Below are positions 44,582 through 53,090 of a stretch of DNA of 64,000 nt, piece after piece (position 1 is the first letter of the stretch; every line of letters begins with the position of its first letter). The translations under genes were made by a program, and so were the position numbers. Source of the DNA: Lentzea sp. NBRC 102530 (lineage in GTDB: Bacteria > Actinomycetota > Actinomycetes > Mycobacteriales > Pseudonocardiaceae); NCBI RefSeq assembly GCF_030269365.1, contig NZ_BSTF01000007.1:1-64000 (forward strand), in the 5' to 3' direction. Below the pieces are notes generated by a model. It did not search any database. It had not been told where the DNA came from and worked only from the letters and a program-made list of their open reading frames with translations.

Positions 44582-44788
44582 ATGCTCTTCGACATGGCCA
44601 CGGAAAAGAAAAACTCCGCCACCACGAAGTACCAGGGCGCGCTCGTCGCGTTCATGGCACTGGCCGTGCTCGGCGGAGTGCAGGAAACACAATGGCTCCG
44701 GATCGCGCTTCTCGTGATCGCGGTCGCGGGCCTCGCCCTGTTCTCCGGTCTGCTGCTGCGCGACTGGAAGCGGGCGAACAGGAACTGA
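44582..44788 (+). CDS. Small two-helix membrane protein between precursors and lanthipeptide enzymes
   Basis: This is a peptide of 68 residues (64 if started at the ATG at 44594) with a charged start (MATEKKNSATTKYQ), two hydrophobic segments (GALVAFMALAVLGGV and IALLVIAVAGLALFSGLLL) and a basic tail (RDWKRANRN). The ATG at 44582 has AAGGG upstream. It lies between the precursor genes and the LanK-like gene on the same strand. A role in immunity or as a membrane partner of the exporter is a guess. No family was recognised. Confidence 0.65.
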   Translation: MLFDMATEKKNSATTKYQGALVAFMALAVLGGVQETQWLRIALLVIAVAGLALFSGLLLRDWKRANRN

Positions 44789-44803
44789 TCCGACCTGGGG
44801 GAA

Positions 44804-45841
44804 GTGGTGCACGAGATCGACTCCTTGCTGGACCGGCTCGGTCTCGGCACCCTCGACTGGCAGGCGGCCACCACCGTCGTGGGCCGCAACGACAACTGGC
44901 TCGGCACCACCACGACCGGTGAGCGCGTCTTCGTGAAGCGGATCGTCGGCACGCCCGCCGAGGTCACCTCCGGTCTGCGCCGCACCGCCGCGTTCTACCG
45001 GTGCGCCGGTCCGATCCTCAGCCCCGCGCTGCTCGGCCAGGACGAGGACTCCGCCGTGCAGGCGTTCCGCGGCCTCGACGACGTCCGCACCGGTGAGAAG
45101 GCCGCGCTGGATCGCACGTTCGACGTGGACCTCGGCGCACAGGCGGGCAAGGCGCTCGCCTCCGTCCACCGCCTCGACCCGGGCCCGCTGGCCGAGACCG
45201 AGCAGGCACTGCCGGAACACCCGCACGAGGACGTCTTCGGCGGCATCAGCGCCGAGATGTACACCGAGTCCAGCCAGGCCCAGCTGCAAGCCTGGCACCT
45301 GGTCCAGCAGGACGATGTGATCGTGCGATCGCTGGCACCGCTGGAAGACCGCGGCGCGGACGTGGTGCGCACACCGACCCACGGCGATCTGCGCCTCGAC
45401 CAGTTCCTGATCGCGGACCACGGCCTCCACCTGGCGGACTGGGAGACGTTCCGGCTGGCCGACCCCGCCCGTGACGTGGGCAGCTTCGTGGGCGAGTTCC
45501 TCTACCACGCGATCTTCCGCCACCTCGCCGACCGCACCCGCGCCGCCGCCCGCCGGGTACCGGTGCCGAACATCGTGCTGACCGAACGCTGGCAGCCCTA
45601 CCGCGAGGTCCGCCCGGTGGTCGAGGCGTTCTGGCAGGCGTACCACCACGCCCGCCCCTCGCCGGACGTGGCGGAACGCGCGGTCGTCTTCGTGGCGTGG
45701 CACCTCCTGGACCGGATGTTCATCGACGCGATGGCCCGTCCGCGACTGGACGGGGTCGGCCACACCCTGTTCCGCATCGCGCGCACGATTCTCGTTGCGC
45801 CGCACCGCTTCCACACCACCTTGGGGTTGGCTCGTGCGTGA
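44804..45841 (+). CDS. Class V lanthipeptide synthetase kinase subunit (LanK/LxmK-like)
   Basis: This 345-residue aminoglycoside-phosphotransferase-fold protein has a nucleotide-loop-like start (WLGTTTTGERVFVKR, Lys45), the catalytic loop PTHGDLRLDQFLI (Asp195) and the metal-binding LADWETF (Asp212). The class V lanthipeptide system uses such a kinase to phosphorylate Ser/Thr of the precursor, followed by elimination by a HopA1-type lyase, which is the next gene. The GTG at 44804 has GGGGGAA upstream. Active-site residues are intact. The identification depends on the LanK-LanY-LanJ trio and would be weaker for the gene alone. Confidence 0.87.
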   Translation: MVHEIDSLLDRLGLGTLDWQAATTVVGRNDNWLGTTTTGERVFVKRIVGTPAEVTSGLRRTAAFYRCAGPILSPALLGQDEDSAVQAFRGLDDVRTGEKAALDRTFDVDLGAQAGKALASVHRLDPGPLAETEQALPEHPHEDVFGGISAEMYTESSQAQLQAWHLVQQDDVIVRSLAPLEDRGADVVRTPTHGDLRLDQFLIADHGLHLADWETFRLADPARDVGSFVGEFLYHAIFRHLADRTRAAARRVPVPNIVLTERWQPYREVRPVVEAFWQAYHHARPSPDVAERAVVFVAWHLLDRMFIDAMARPRLDGVGHTLFRIARTILVAPHRFHTTLGLARA

Positions 45842-46652
45842 CCGTCTCACCACCGCCCTGTCAACGCTCACGGTCGGCGCGACCGGCACCGTCGACGAAC
45901 TGGCGGTCGACCTGTACACCCGGCTGCACACCGGGCACGCCCGCGACCGGTTCTCGCCGAAGCGGGACCGGCGGCTGGAAGCCCTCCTCACCGCCGCCGT
46001 GCCGCACCGCACGACCACGGTCACGGGCGTCCTCAAAGGACGGTCCGCGGGCCGCGTCCTGGTGGAACTGGACGACGTGCTGGTGTGGTTCCCCGAGGAC
46101 GCCGTGGACGGCGACCAGATCCGGGTCCCGGCCGCACGACCGGCGTTGTCGCCGGGCTTCCTGTACGTGACGAGCTCCCGCCCCGCGGAGTTCGCCGCTG
46201 CCCTGCAACGGGTGTACGTCCACGTGACGAACGCGGACGACGCCCCTTCGGTCTGGGGCGCGGTGCTGACCGCGTTGGAACGCGCGGAGTGCACCTACCA
46301 CGCGAAGGTCCTGTCGCGCAGGGACGAGTACCCGCGCCGGGACGCCCTCGTGGTGTACCTGCCGGGCCCCGGCGCCGAGCTGGTGGCGGCCGCGGTCCGG
46401 GCGTTGCCGGGCATCGGCACCGAGACATCGGTGTTCGCCGAGGAACTGGCCCCCGGCGTGGCGGTGGCCGACGAACCCAACGACACCCGGCTGGGCATGT
46501 CCGGCCTCAGCTTCGGCCAGCACCGTTCCCGCGTCCTCGCCCAGGCGCTGCTGCACCCCGGCGACGAGGCGCGGGAACTGGTGCTGGCCCGCGAGTTCAC
46601 CCTCGCGGGCATCGACCCCGCGAATCCGGCGCGCAACCTGGTGGCGTCGTGA
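45834..46652 (+). CDS. HopA1-type phosphothreonine/serine lyase (class V LanY-like)
   Basis: This 272-residue protein matches the T3-effector HopA1 family used in class V lanthipeptide biosynthesis to eliminate phosphate from phospho-Ser/Thr. Visible motifs: ELAVDLYTRLHTGH near residue 22, GFLYVTSSRP, RVYVHV near 125, CTYHAKVLSRRDEYPRRDALVVYLP (lysine/arginine-rich phosphate pocket) and the C-terminal LGMSGLSFGQHRSRVLAQAL. The GTG at 45834 overlaps the LanK stop by 8 bp; the stop overlaps the LLM gene by 4 bp. Product: dehydroalanine/dehydrobutyrine in the two precursors. Confidence 0.86.
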   Translation: MRDRLTTALSTLTVGATGTVDELAVDLYTRLHTGHARDRFSPKRDRRLEALLTAAVPHRTTTVTGVLKGRSAGRVLVELDDVLVWFPEDAVDGDQIRVPAARPALSPGFLYVTSSRPAEFAAALQRVYVHVTNADDAPSVWGAVLTALERAECTYHAKVLSRRDEYPRRDALVVYLPGPGAELVAAAVRALPGIGTETSVFAEELAPGVAVADEPNDTRLGMSGLSFGQHRSRVLAQALLHPGDEARELVLAREFTLAGIDPANPARNLVAS

Positions 46653-47638
46653 AGTTCTCGGTCCACGTCCCGTTCATGCCCACGCGCCCGGACCAGATCG
46701 GCCCGGTCGCGTCCCTGGTGCGACGGGCGGACACCCGCCTGTGGCTGGGCCAGGCGCTCGCGGTCGAACCACACCAGGTCTTCGCCTACGCGGCGGGCCT
46801 CGGACACCGCATCCCGGTCGGCACGAGCGTCACGCTGATGCCGCTGCGCCACCCCTACGAGGCCGCGCTCCAGGCGCGTTCACTGGCCGTCCTCACGGGC
46901 CGGCCCGTCGTCGCGGGCTACGGCCCCGGACCGGCCGACTTCCAGCAGGCCACCGGCGGCAGGTACCGCAGCCCGCTCACCGCGACCCGCGAGTACCTGA
47001 CCACCGTGCGCGCACTGCTGGACGGCGACGCGGTCCGGCTGGACGGCGAGTACTTCAAGCTGGACGGAGCACTCCTGCCGTTGCCGCACGAACGCGTCGA
47101 GGTCGGCGTGGGCGTCCTGCGCCCGGCGATGGCCCGGCTGGCGGGCGAGGTGGCCGACGTGGCGATCACGTGGTTGTGCCCGCCCTCCTACATCCGGGAC
47201 GTGCTGAAACCGGAGCTGGGCAGCCGGACCAGGGTGGTGTCGGTGGTGCACGTCGCCCAGCGCAAACCGGGCCGGGACCTCGACCGGGTGGCGTTCTCGG
47301 TGTGCCGGCGGCATCTCCAGGCACCGCACTACGTCTCGATGCTGAACCAGGCGGGCGTCACCGTCGATCCGGCCGATCCCGAGGCGGGCGCGAGGAGACT
47401 CGTCGAGGAAGGCCTGTTCCTCACCGGCACGCTCACCGAGATCGTGGCCGGCCTGCGCGAGTACCACGCCGCCGGGGTCGACGAGGTGGTGCTCAACCTC
47501 AGCGGGGTCGGCGCCGTGCACGGCGATGCGGTCGCCGTGCGCGAACTCGAGTTCCTCCTCGGCGAGCTGGGACTCGTGACACATGAACGCGCCACGCGAG
47601 CGACATCGCCCGCAGCACGAACTCCGTTCCCCCGGTAG
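46649..47638 (+). CDS. LLM-class F420/flavin-dependent oxidoreductase (LanJ-type)
   Basis: This 329-residue TIM-barrel enzyme of the luciferase-like monooxygenase class shows LWLGQALAVEPHQVFAY, IPVGTSVTLMPLRHPYEAALQA and GYGPGPADFQQATGG, typical for F420-binding members. In class V lanthipeptide clusters such an enzyme (LxmJ) reduces dehydroalanine to D-alanine. The GTG at 46649 overlaps the lyase gene by 4 bp, so it is a late step of the same pathway. No other F420 substrate is evident in the locus. The cofactor is inferred from the family, not seen. Confidence 0.87.
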   Translation: MKFSVHVPFMPTRPDQIGPVASLVRRADTRLWLGQALAVEPHQVFAYAAGLGHRIPVGTSVTLMPLRHPYEAALQARSLAVLTGRPVVAGYGPGPADFQQATGGRYRSPLTATREYLTTVRALLDGDAVRLDGEYFKLDGALLPLPHERVEVGVGVLRPAMARLAGEVADVAITWLCPPSYIRDVLKPELGSRTRVVSVVHVAQRKPGRDLDRVAFSVCRRHLQAPHYVSMLNQAGVTVDPADPEAGARRLVEEGLFLTGTLTEIVAGLREYHAAGVDEVVLNLSGVGAVHGDAVAVRELEFLLGELGLVTHERATRATSPAARTPFPR

Positions 47639-47737
47639 CGACCTCGGAGCCTCTCCGGCCCGTCGGCCGACCGGCAGGTCCGACCCCGAGCGGGGCGAAG
47701 ACGTTGCCGGCGAACGGATGTGCCGGCCGGCCGGTCA

Positions 47738-47787
47738 TTGCGATCACTCGGGTGTCCTCGCTAAGGTCAGTGATTGAAACGTTTCAA
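47738..47787 (+). promoter_or_regulatory. Rhamnosidase promoter with LacI-type operator at +1
   Basis: TTGCGA (47738-47743), an 18-bp spacer and TAAGGT (47762-47767) place +1 near 47774. A perfect LacI-family operator, TTGAAACGTTTCAA, starts exactly there (47774-47787), about 50 bp before the ATG. Repression relieved by a sugar inducer is expected; the LacI gene is not in the window. Confidence 0.75.
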
Positions 47788-47834
47788 CCCTGTCCGTGCG
47801 AGTCGCCTTCCGCCTACTCAGGAGCGGAGCACGC

Positions 47835-50800
47835 ATGTTCGGTCGACGCTGCCCGAAGAACGCCACCTCCTTGATCGCACTGGTCTTCTGCGTCCTCTTG
47901 GCACTACCCGTGACAGCGCTCCCACCCGCGACCGCCGACGGTGGGATGACGGTGCACGACCTGCGCGTCGCCGGCACCACCACCCCGCTCGCCGTCGACG
48001 ACTCCCACCCGGCCCTGAGCTGGCGGCTGCGCTCGGGCGTGCGGGGCGACCGGCAGAGCGCCTACCGCGTGCTGGTCGCGTCCAGGCCGGAACTGCTGGT
48101 CGAGGGCCGCGCGGACGTGTGGGACAGCGGACGCCGGACCGGCTCCGACTCCGTCGCGATCCCCTACGCCGGCAAGGACCTCGTTCCCCAGCACCGCTAC
48201 CACTGGACCGTCCGGGTCTGGGACGCGAAGGGGCGTGCGGCGATCCCGGCTCGCTCCTCGTGGTGGGAGACGGGCACCCTCGGCACGGCCGGGTGGGCAG
48301 GGGCGCGGTGGATCACGCCGGACACCGGTGACGCGTACTCGTGGCAGGACTTCACGCTGGACGCCGACGTGGTGCTGAAGTCCGGCGCCGCGAGTCTGGT
48401 GTTCCGCGCCGAGAACTCCGACGCCTTCGCCCTGTGGCAGATCAACGCCGTGACCACGCCCGGCAAGGTCGTGCTGCGGCCGCACACCAGGACGAACGGC
48501 TCCTACTCGCTGCTCGGCGAGGTCGACCTGAGCCCCGTGCTGACGCCGGCCAACGTCACCGCACCTCACCACGTCCGCGTCCGCGCCGCCGGCGCCACCG
48601 TCACCACCTGGGTCGACGACGTGCAGGTGGACGTGCGCGACGTGACCACGACCGGCCGCGGCACGATCGGGTTCCGCTCCTCCACCAGTCAGGGCGTGCC
48701 CGAGGTCGCCCAGTACGACAACCTGGTCGTGCGCGACCTGGCCGGGACGGTGCTGTTCACCGACGACTTCGCCACCGCACCGGACCCGCGCTTCCCCGGC
48801 GCACCGATCGTCGACGGCCGCCTGGAACCGCGTGGTGACCCCACGCTGCTCGCGACCGAGCCCGGTTCACCGTTGCTGCGCAAGGAGTTCGTGCTCGACC
48901 GGGCGGTCGTCAGCGCCCGCGCGCACGTCTACGGGCTCGGGTTCTACGAACTGCACCTCAACGGCGGCAAGGTCGGCGACCACGTCCTCACGCCCGCGAG
49001 CACGCCCTACGAGCGGCGCAACCTGTACGACACCTACGACGTGACGTCGTTGCTGCGCAAGGGGGCCAACGCCGCCGGGATGTGGCTGGGCACCGGCTAC
49101 GGGCCGCGGTTCAGCCCGTACGGCTTCCGCTGGCAGGGACCGAAACAGGCGATCGCGGCGATCGTGGTCACGTTCGCCGACGGCACGCGGAAGACGATCA
49201 CCACCGACGACTCGTGGCGGTGGTCGGAGAGCCCGATCACCGCGAACGACCTCTACGACGGCGAGAGCTACGACGCCCGCCTGGCACAGAAGGGCTGGAG
49301 CAGCCCCGGTTTCGACGACTCGGGCTGGCACGCCGTCCGGACCGCGCAGGCGCCGAGCCCGGTGCTGACCGCGAACGACGCGCCGCCGATCCGAGCCGTG
49401 CGGACCCTGCGCGCCACCGCGATCACCCAGCCACGTCCCGGAACCCACGTCTACGACTTCGGGCAGAACATCGCCGGCCGGCCGGAACTGCGGGTCAGCG
49501 GACCGGCGGGCACCACCGTGCGCCTGCGGACCGCCGAGGAACTGCGTGCCGACGGCATGCTGGACACCACGACCAACCGGAACGCGGCCGCCACCGACAC
49601 CTACACCCTCGGCGACTCCCGGACCGTGCAGACGTACGAGCCCAGGTTCACCTACCACGGCTTCCGGTACCTGGAGCTCACCGGGTTCCCCGGAACCCCG
49701 GGCCGCGACAGCGTGGTCGCCAAGGTCACCCGCGCCGACGTGACCGCCACGGGCAGCTTCGACAGCTCCGACCCGCTGCTGAACCGGATCGCGCTCAACA
49801 ACCGCTGGGCGATGCTCAACAACTCGATGAGCCTGCCCACCGACACCCCGGTGCGCGACGAACGCACGCCGCCCGGCATGGACGTGCAGGCCTACCACGC
49901 CGCGTCCCTGCGCGAGTTCGACATGCAACGCTTCTACGCCAAGTACTTCCTCGACCTCCCACCCGGCACCGCGCTGCCCAACGACGCGCACAACGCCCAG
50001 CAGCCGGACATGGGCGGCGGTTCCGTCTCGCTGGCGTGGTCGCTCTACGAGCAGTACGGCGACAAGTCGTCGCTCGCCAGGAGCTATCCGCTGATGAAGG
50101 CCTTCGCCGACGCCAACGCCGCCACCCGCCCGGACCTCGTCTGGCCGGACGACCGCGGCTTCGGGGACTGGTGCCCGCCGGTCCACGGCCCGGACGCCGG
50201 TGGGGGCCAGGGCTCCCCGACCGCCGGTGACTGCTTCAGCGAACGGGCGATCGTCAACACCGCGCTGTCGTACCGCCAGACCTCCGACACCGCCGAAGCG
50301 GCGGAGGCACTGGGCCTGCAGGCCGACGCCGCGCACTTCCGGCAGCTGGCCGCGGCGATCACGCAGGCGTTCACCGCGCGGTTCCTCGACGCCTCCGGCA
50401 CGTTCTACGGCAGTGGCAGGCAGACCACGAGCATCCTGCCGCTGGCGTTCGGCATGGTGCCACCGGACCGCGTCGCGGCCGTGGGCGCCCGGCTGGCCGA
50501 CACGGTGCTGGGCAAGGACGGCGGCCATCTCGACACCGGCATCTTCGGCACCCGCTACCTGGTCGACGCGCTCGCCGAGGCCGGGCGGATCGACGTGGCC
50601 GCCACCGTGCTGGGGCAGCGGAGCTACCCCGGGTTCGGCTACCAGATCAGCCGCGGCGCCACGACGCCGTGGGAGCAGTGGACCTACGAGTCCGGCATGG
50701 AAACCCATGACCACGCCATGTTCGCCGGCGTCAACGCCACCTTCTACACCCGGCTCGGCGGCATCACGCCCGCGTCACCCGGCTATGCCGAGATCGGGAT

Positions 50801-51074
50801 CGCCCCGCAGGTTCCTCCCGGCCTCTCCCGCGTCTCCACGTCGATCGACACCGTGCGCGGGACCGTCGGCTCCGCCTGGACCAACCACCCGTGCAGGTTC
50901 GAGCTCACGGCGACGGTGCCCGTCAACGCCACCGCCACGGTGGTCGTGCCGCTGTTCGGCAGGGAGCGCGTCCGCGCCACCGCCGGTGCGACCGCGCTGG
51001 CGAAAGAGGGTGACGCACAACCGTTCTCGGTGGGCTCGGGCACCTGGCGGTTCACGGTGGACCGCTGTGCCTGA
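47835..51074 (+). CDS. Secreted GH78 alpha-L-rhamnosidase
   Basis: This 1,079-residue enzyme removes terminal rhamnose from plant polysaccharides or glycosides. A signal peptide precedes ATADGG (near 37). An N-terminal beta domain (HPALSWRLRSG) is followed by an inserted LamG/DUF1080-like domain of about 170 residues (about 165-335, YSWQDFTLDADVVLKSG...). The rhamnosidase N domain (ARAHVYGLGFYELHLNG) and the (alpha/alpha)6 catalytic barrel follow, with LPTDTPVRDERTPPGMDVQ around the general acid Glu and WEQWTYESG near the end. The ATG at 47835 has GGAG upstream; a GTG at 47796 is less likely because it would disrupt the signal peptide. Length fits multi-domain GH78. Confidence 0.92.
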   Translation: MFGRRCPKNATSLIALVFCVLLALPVTALPPATADGGMTVHDLRVAGTTTPLAVDDSHPALSWRLRSGVRGDRQSAYRVLVASRPELLVEGRADVWDSGRRTGSDSVAIPYAGKDLVPQHRYHWTVRVWDAKGRAAIPARSSWWETGTLGTAGWAGARWITPDTGDAYSWQDFTLDADVVLKSGAASLVFRAENSDAFALWQINAVTTPGKVVLRPHTRTNGSYSLLGEVDLSPVLTPANVTAPHHVRVRAAGATVTTWVDDVQVDVRDVTTTGRGTIGFRSSTSQGVPEVAQYDNLVVRDLAGTVLFTDDFATAPDPRFPGAPIVDGRLEPRGDPTLLATEPGSPLLRKEFVLDRAVVSARAHVYGLGFYELHLNGGKVGDHVLTPASTPYERRNLYDTYDVTSLLRKGANAAGMWLGTGYGPRFSPYGFRWQGPKQAIAAIVVTFADGTRKTITTDDSWRWSESPITANDLYDGESYDARLAQKGWSSPGFDDSGWHAVRTAQAPSPVLTANDAPPIRAVRTLRATAITQPRPGTHVYDFGQNIAGRPELRVSGPAGTTVRLRTAEELRADGMLDTTTNRNAAATDTYTLGDSRTVQTYEPRFTYHGFRYLELTGFPGTPGRDSVVAKVTRADVTATGSFDSSDPLLNRIALNNRWAMLNNSMSLPTDTPVRDERTPPGMDVQAYHAASLREFDMQRFYAKYFLDLPPGTALPNDAHNAQQPDMGGGSVSLAWSLYEQYGDKSSLARSYPLMKAFADANAATRPDLVWPDDRGFGDWCPPVHGPDAGGGQGSPTAGDCFSERAIVNTALSYRQTSDTAEAAEALGLQADAAHFRQLAAAITQAFTARFLDASGTFYGSGRQTTSILPLAFGMVPPDRVAAVGARLADTVLGKDGGHLDTGIFGTRYLVDALAEAGRIDVAATVLGQRSYPGFGYQISRGATTPWEQWTYESGMETHDHAMFAGVNATFYTRLGGITPASPGYAEIGIAPQVPPGLSRVSTSIDTVRGTVGSAWTNHPCRFELTATVPVNATATVVVPLFGRERVRATAGATALAKEGDAQPFSVGSGTWRFTVDRCA

Positions 51075-51085
51075 CCGGGGAGGGG

Positions 51086-51655
51086 TCACCGCGGTGAGGA
51101 ACTGACCACCGGACGCGGGCCGGTCCAGCGGAACCGGTCGATGAGGGAGGCGAGGACCGGCACCCGGTTCAGCAGGGAGAACACGCCGTAGCCCAGCACA
51201 CCGCCGACCACGTTGAAGAACAGGTCGTTCACGTCGGCGAGGTGGCCACCGTTCCCGAGGTTGCTCGCGAAGAACTGGCTCACCTCGACCACGGCGCTGA
51301 ACGCCGTCGACGCGACCAGCACACGCCACCACGAAGGTGTCGCCAGCAGCAGCGGCACGATCATGCCCACAGGTGCGAACACCAGGACGTTCCCCACCGC
51401 GTCACCGACGGTGTAGCCGTCGATCAGACCGAAGTGGACCGTCCAGCCCGACTCCGTCGCCGGCGCGCTCAGGTAGATCGGGAACACCGTGTTCGCGACA
51501 ACTCCGGCGACGTACACGCAGAGCGCGAGAGCGACGCAGGCACGCGGCACCGTGAGGCCGCCACGCCGGTGCAGGACCCACAGCAGCACCAGAAAAACCA
51601 CCGCCGCCAAGGGAACCACCACCGGAAGCACCGGCACGGGGTCGAACACGTCCAC
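51086..51655 (-). CDS. VanZ-family membrane protein
   Basis: This 189-residue protein has four or five membrane helices and the VanZ landmarks VGDAVGNVLVFAPVGMIVPLL, VSQFFASNLGNGGHLADVNDLFFNVVGGVLGYGV. VanZ proteins are linked to glycopeptide tolerance in enterococci, but most actinomycete members have unknown roles. The start is uncertain: a GTG at 51655 is chosen (AAGGA 11 nt upstream); the frame is open to 51700. It converges with the rhamnosidase, with an 11-bp gap. Confidence 0.85.
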   Translation of the reverse strand: MDVFDPVPVLPVVVPLAAVVFLVLLWVLHRRGGLTVPRACVALALCVYVAGVVANTVFPIYLSAPATESGWTVHFGLIDGYTVGDAVGNVLVFAPVGMIVPLLLATPSWWRVLVASTAFSAVVEVSQFFASNLGNGGHLADVNDLFFNVVGGVLGYGVFSLLNRVPVLASLIDRFRWTGPRPVVSSSPR

Positions 51656-51859
51656 TTCGCATCGAGTCCTTTCAGGATCCACCACACGGCCGTGAAGCAT
51701 CAGGGGCGATCGTCCTGCGGGCCGGCCACGCGTCCTGCCACCGACTCCCTTCTACGCAAACCCCCCGCCTTTCGGCGAATCCACCGTCTCGAATGGTCGC
51801 CCGACTCGATCGACCGCCGGGCCCGCTGCCGGCCCAGCCGCGGCGTGGACGTTGCTCCG

Positions 51860-52633
51860 TCAGGCACCGCCCCTGGCCATCAGCCGCCGCCCGATGGCCA
51901 GGGTGAGCCGCCTCGGCAGCAGCCTGCCGAACAGGAACACGACCAGCGCGTTGGCCCTGCCGTCGACGACCGCCGGTCCGCTGCCCGACAGGGCGCGCAA
52001 CACCGTGGCGGCGACCGCGTCGGCGCTCCGCGTGCCGCGGGCGTTCATCGGCGTCTTCGTGGGACCGGGGCTGACCGCCACCACCCTGACCCCGGTGCCC
52101 CGGGTCTCGGCCCACAGCGCCTGGGTGAACGAGAGGACGTACGCCTTCGTCGCCGCGTAGACCGCCAGGTGGGGCGCGGGTGCGTACGCCCCCGTGCTCG
52201 CGATGTTGACGACGGCCCCGTGGCCGCGGGCGACCATCGCGGGCAACAGGAGCGTGGTGAGCTCGGTCAACGCGCTGACGTTGACGTCGACCAAGGACCG
52301 GAACCGCGCCGGGTCACCGTCGAGCACCGGCCCCCGCGCGCTGACACCGGCGTTGTTGACCAGCAGCTCCACCTCGATGTCCTGGTCCGACAACGCCTTG
52401 GCCAGCCGCGTGGGCGCGTCCGCGGTGGCGAGGTCGAGGGGGACGGCGCGCACGGTCACCCCGTGGCGCCGGCTCAGCCGCGCGGCCTCCTCCTCGAGCG
52501 CGTCCGCACCGCGGGCGACCAGGACGAGGTGGGCTCCCCCGGCGGCCAGCCGCTCGGCGATGGCCGCCCCGATGCCGGTGGAGGCGCCGGTGACGACGGC
52601 GAACTTGGCGCGCATCTGCGCTGCTGTGGTCAT
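51860..52633 (-). CDS. Short-chain dehydrogenase/reductase
   Basis: This 257-residue classical SDR has the NAD(P) motif TGASTGIG near residues 15-22, NNAG, the catalytic Ser region NIASTGAYA and YAATKAY (Tyr-x-x-x-Lys variant with Lys present), and the late SPGPTKTPM. The ATG at 52633 faces a MerR regulator across a short promoter containing a 20-bp dyad. The C-terminal hydrophobic end (VVFLFGRLLPRRL) suggests membrane association. The substrate is unknown. Confidence 0.92.
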   Translation of the reverse strand: MTTAAQMRAKFAVVTGASTGIGAAIAERLAAGGAHLVLVARGADALEEEAARLSRRHGVTVRAVPLDLATADAPTRLAKALSDQDIEVELLVNNAGVSARGPVLDGDPARFRSLVDVNVSALTELTTLLLPAMVARGHGAVVNIASTGAYAPAPHLAVYAATKAYVLSFTQALWAETRGTGVRVVAVSPGPTKTPMNARGTRSADAVAATVLRALSGSGPAVVDGRANALVVFLFGRLLPRRLTLAIGRRLMARGGA

Positions 52634-52648
52634 GGTCTCGACGCTAAA

Positions 52649-52668
52649 CCTTGACGTCCACGTCAAGG
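52649..52668. promoter_or_regulatory. MerR-type operator between the SDR and merR genes
   Basis: CCTTGACGT-CC-ACGTCAAGG is a perfect 9-bp-arm dyad with a 2-bp centre, of the kind that MerR proteins bind between -35 and -10. It is 16 bp upstream of the SDR start and 17 bp from the merR start, so it could control both genes. Confidence 0.75.
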
Positions 52669-52685
52669 TCAAGGTGAACTGGCTC

Positions 52686-53039
52686 ATGCGCATCGGCGAG
52701 CTGAGCAAGGCGACCGGCGTCAGCAGCCGGGCTCTGCGCTACTACGAAGAGCAGGGGTTGCTGCGCAGCGAGCGCCGGACCAACGGGTACCGCGAGTACG
52801 CCCCCGAGTCGGTCGAGGTGGTCGCGTTCATCCAGGACCTCTTCCACGCCGGTCTGTCCTCCGACGTGGTCCGTGAAATCCTGCCGTGCGCCCAGGACGA
52901 GCACCCGCGTGGCGACTGCGCCGGACTCCTCACGCGCGTCCGGCAGGTCCGCGACGAACTCGTGCGGCAGGAACAGCTCATAGCCGAACGCCGCCGCCGG
53001 CTGGACACCTACCTCGCCGCCGGCCACGTGTCCCGTTGA
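52686..53039 (+). CDS. MerR-family transcriptional regulator
   Basis: This 117-residue regulator has the MerR HTH and wing (MRIGELSKATGVSSRALRYYEEQGLLRSERRTNGYREY), a dimer helix (VRDELVRQEQLIAERRRRLDTYL) and an intervening PCAQDEHPRGDCAGL with two Cys that might sense metal or redox. The start is the ATG at 52686; a GTG 12 nt upstream is an alternative. It is divergent from the SDR and likely activates it through the dyad between them. Confidence 0.9.
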   Translation: MRIGELSKATGVSSRALRYYEEQGLLRSERRTNGYREYAPESVEVVAFIQDLFHAGLSSDVVREILPCAQDEHPRGDCAGLLTRVRQVRDELVRQEQLIAERRRRLDTYLAAGHVSR

Positions 53040-53090
53040 CCGTGGCGTCGCGCGTCGACCACCATCATGACCGAACGCCACGACGCCGAT

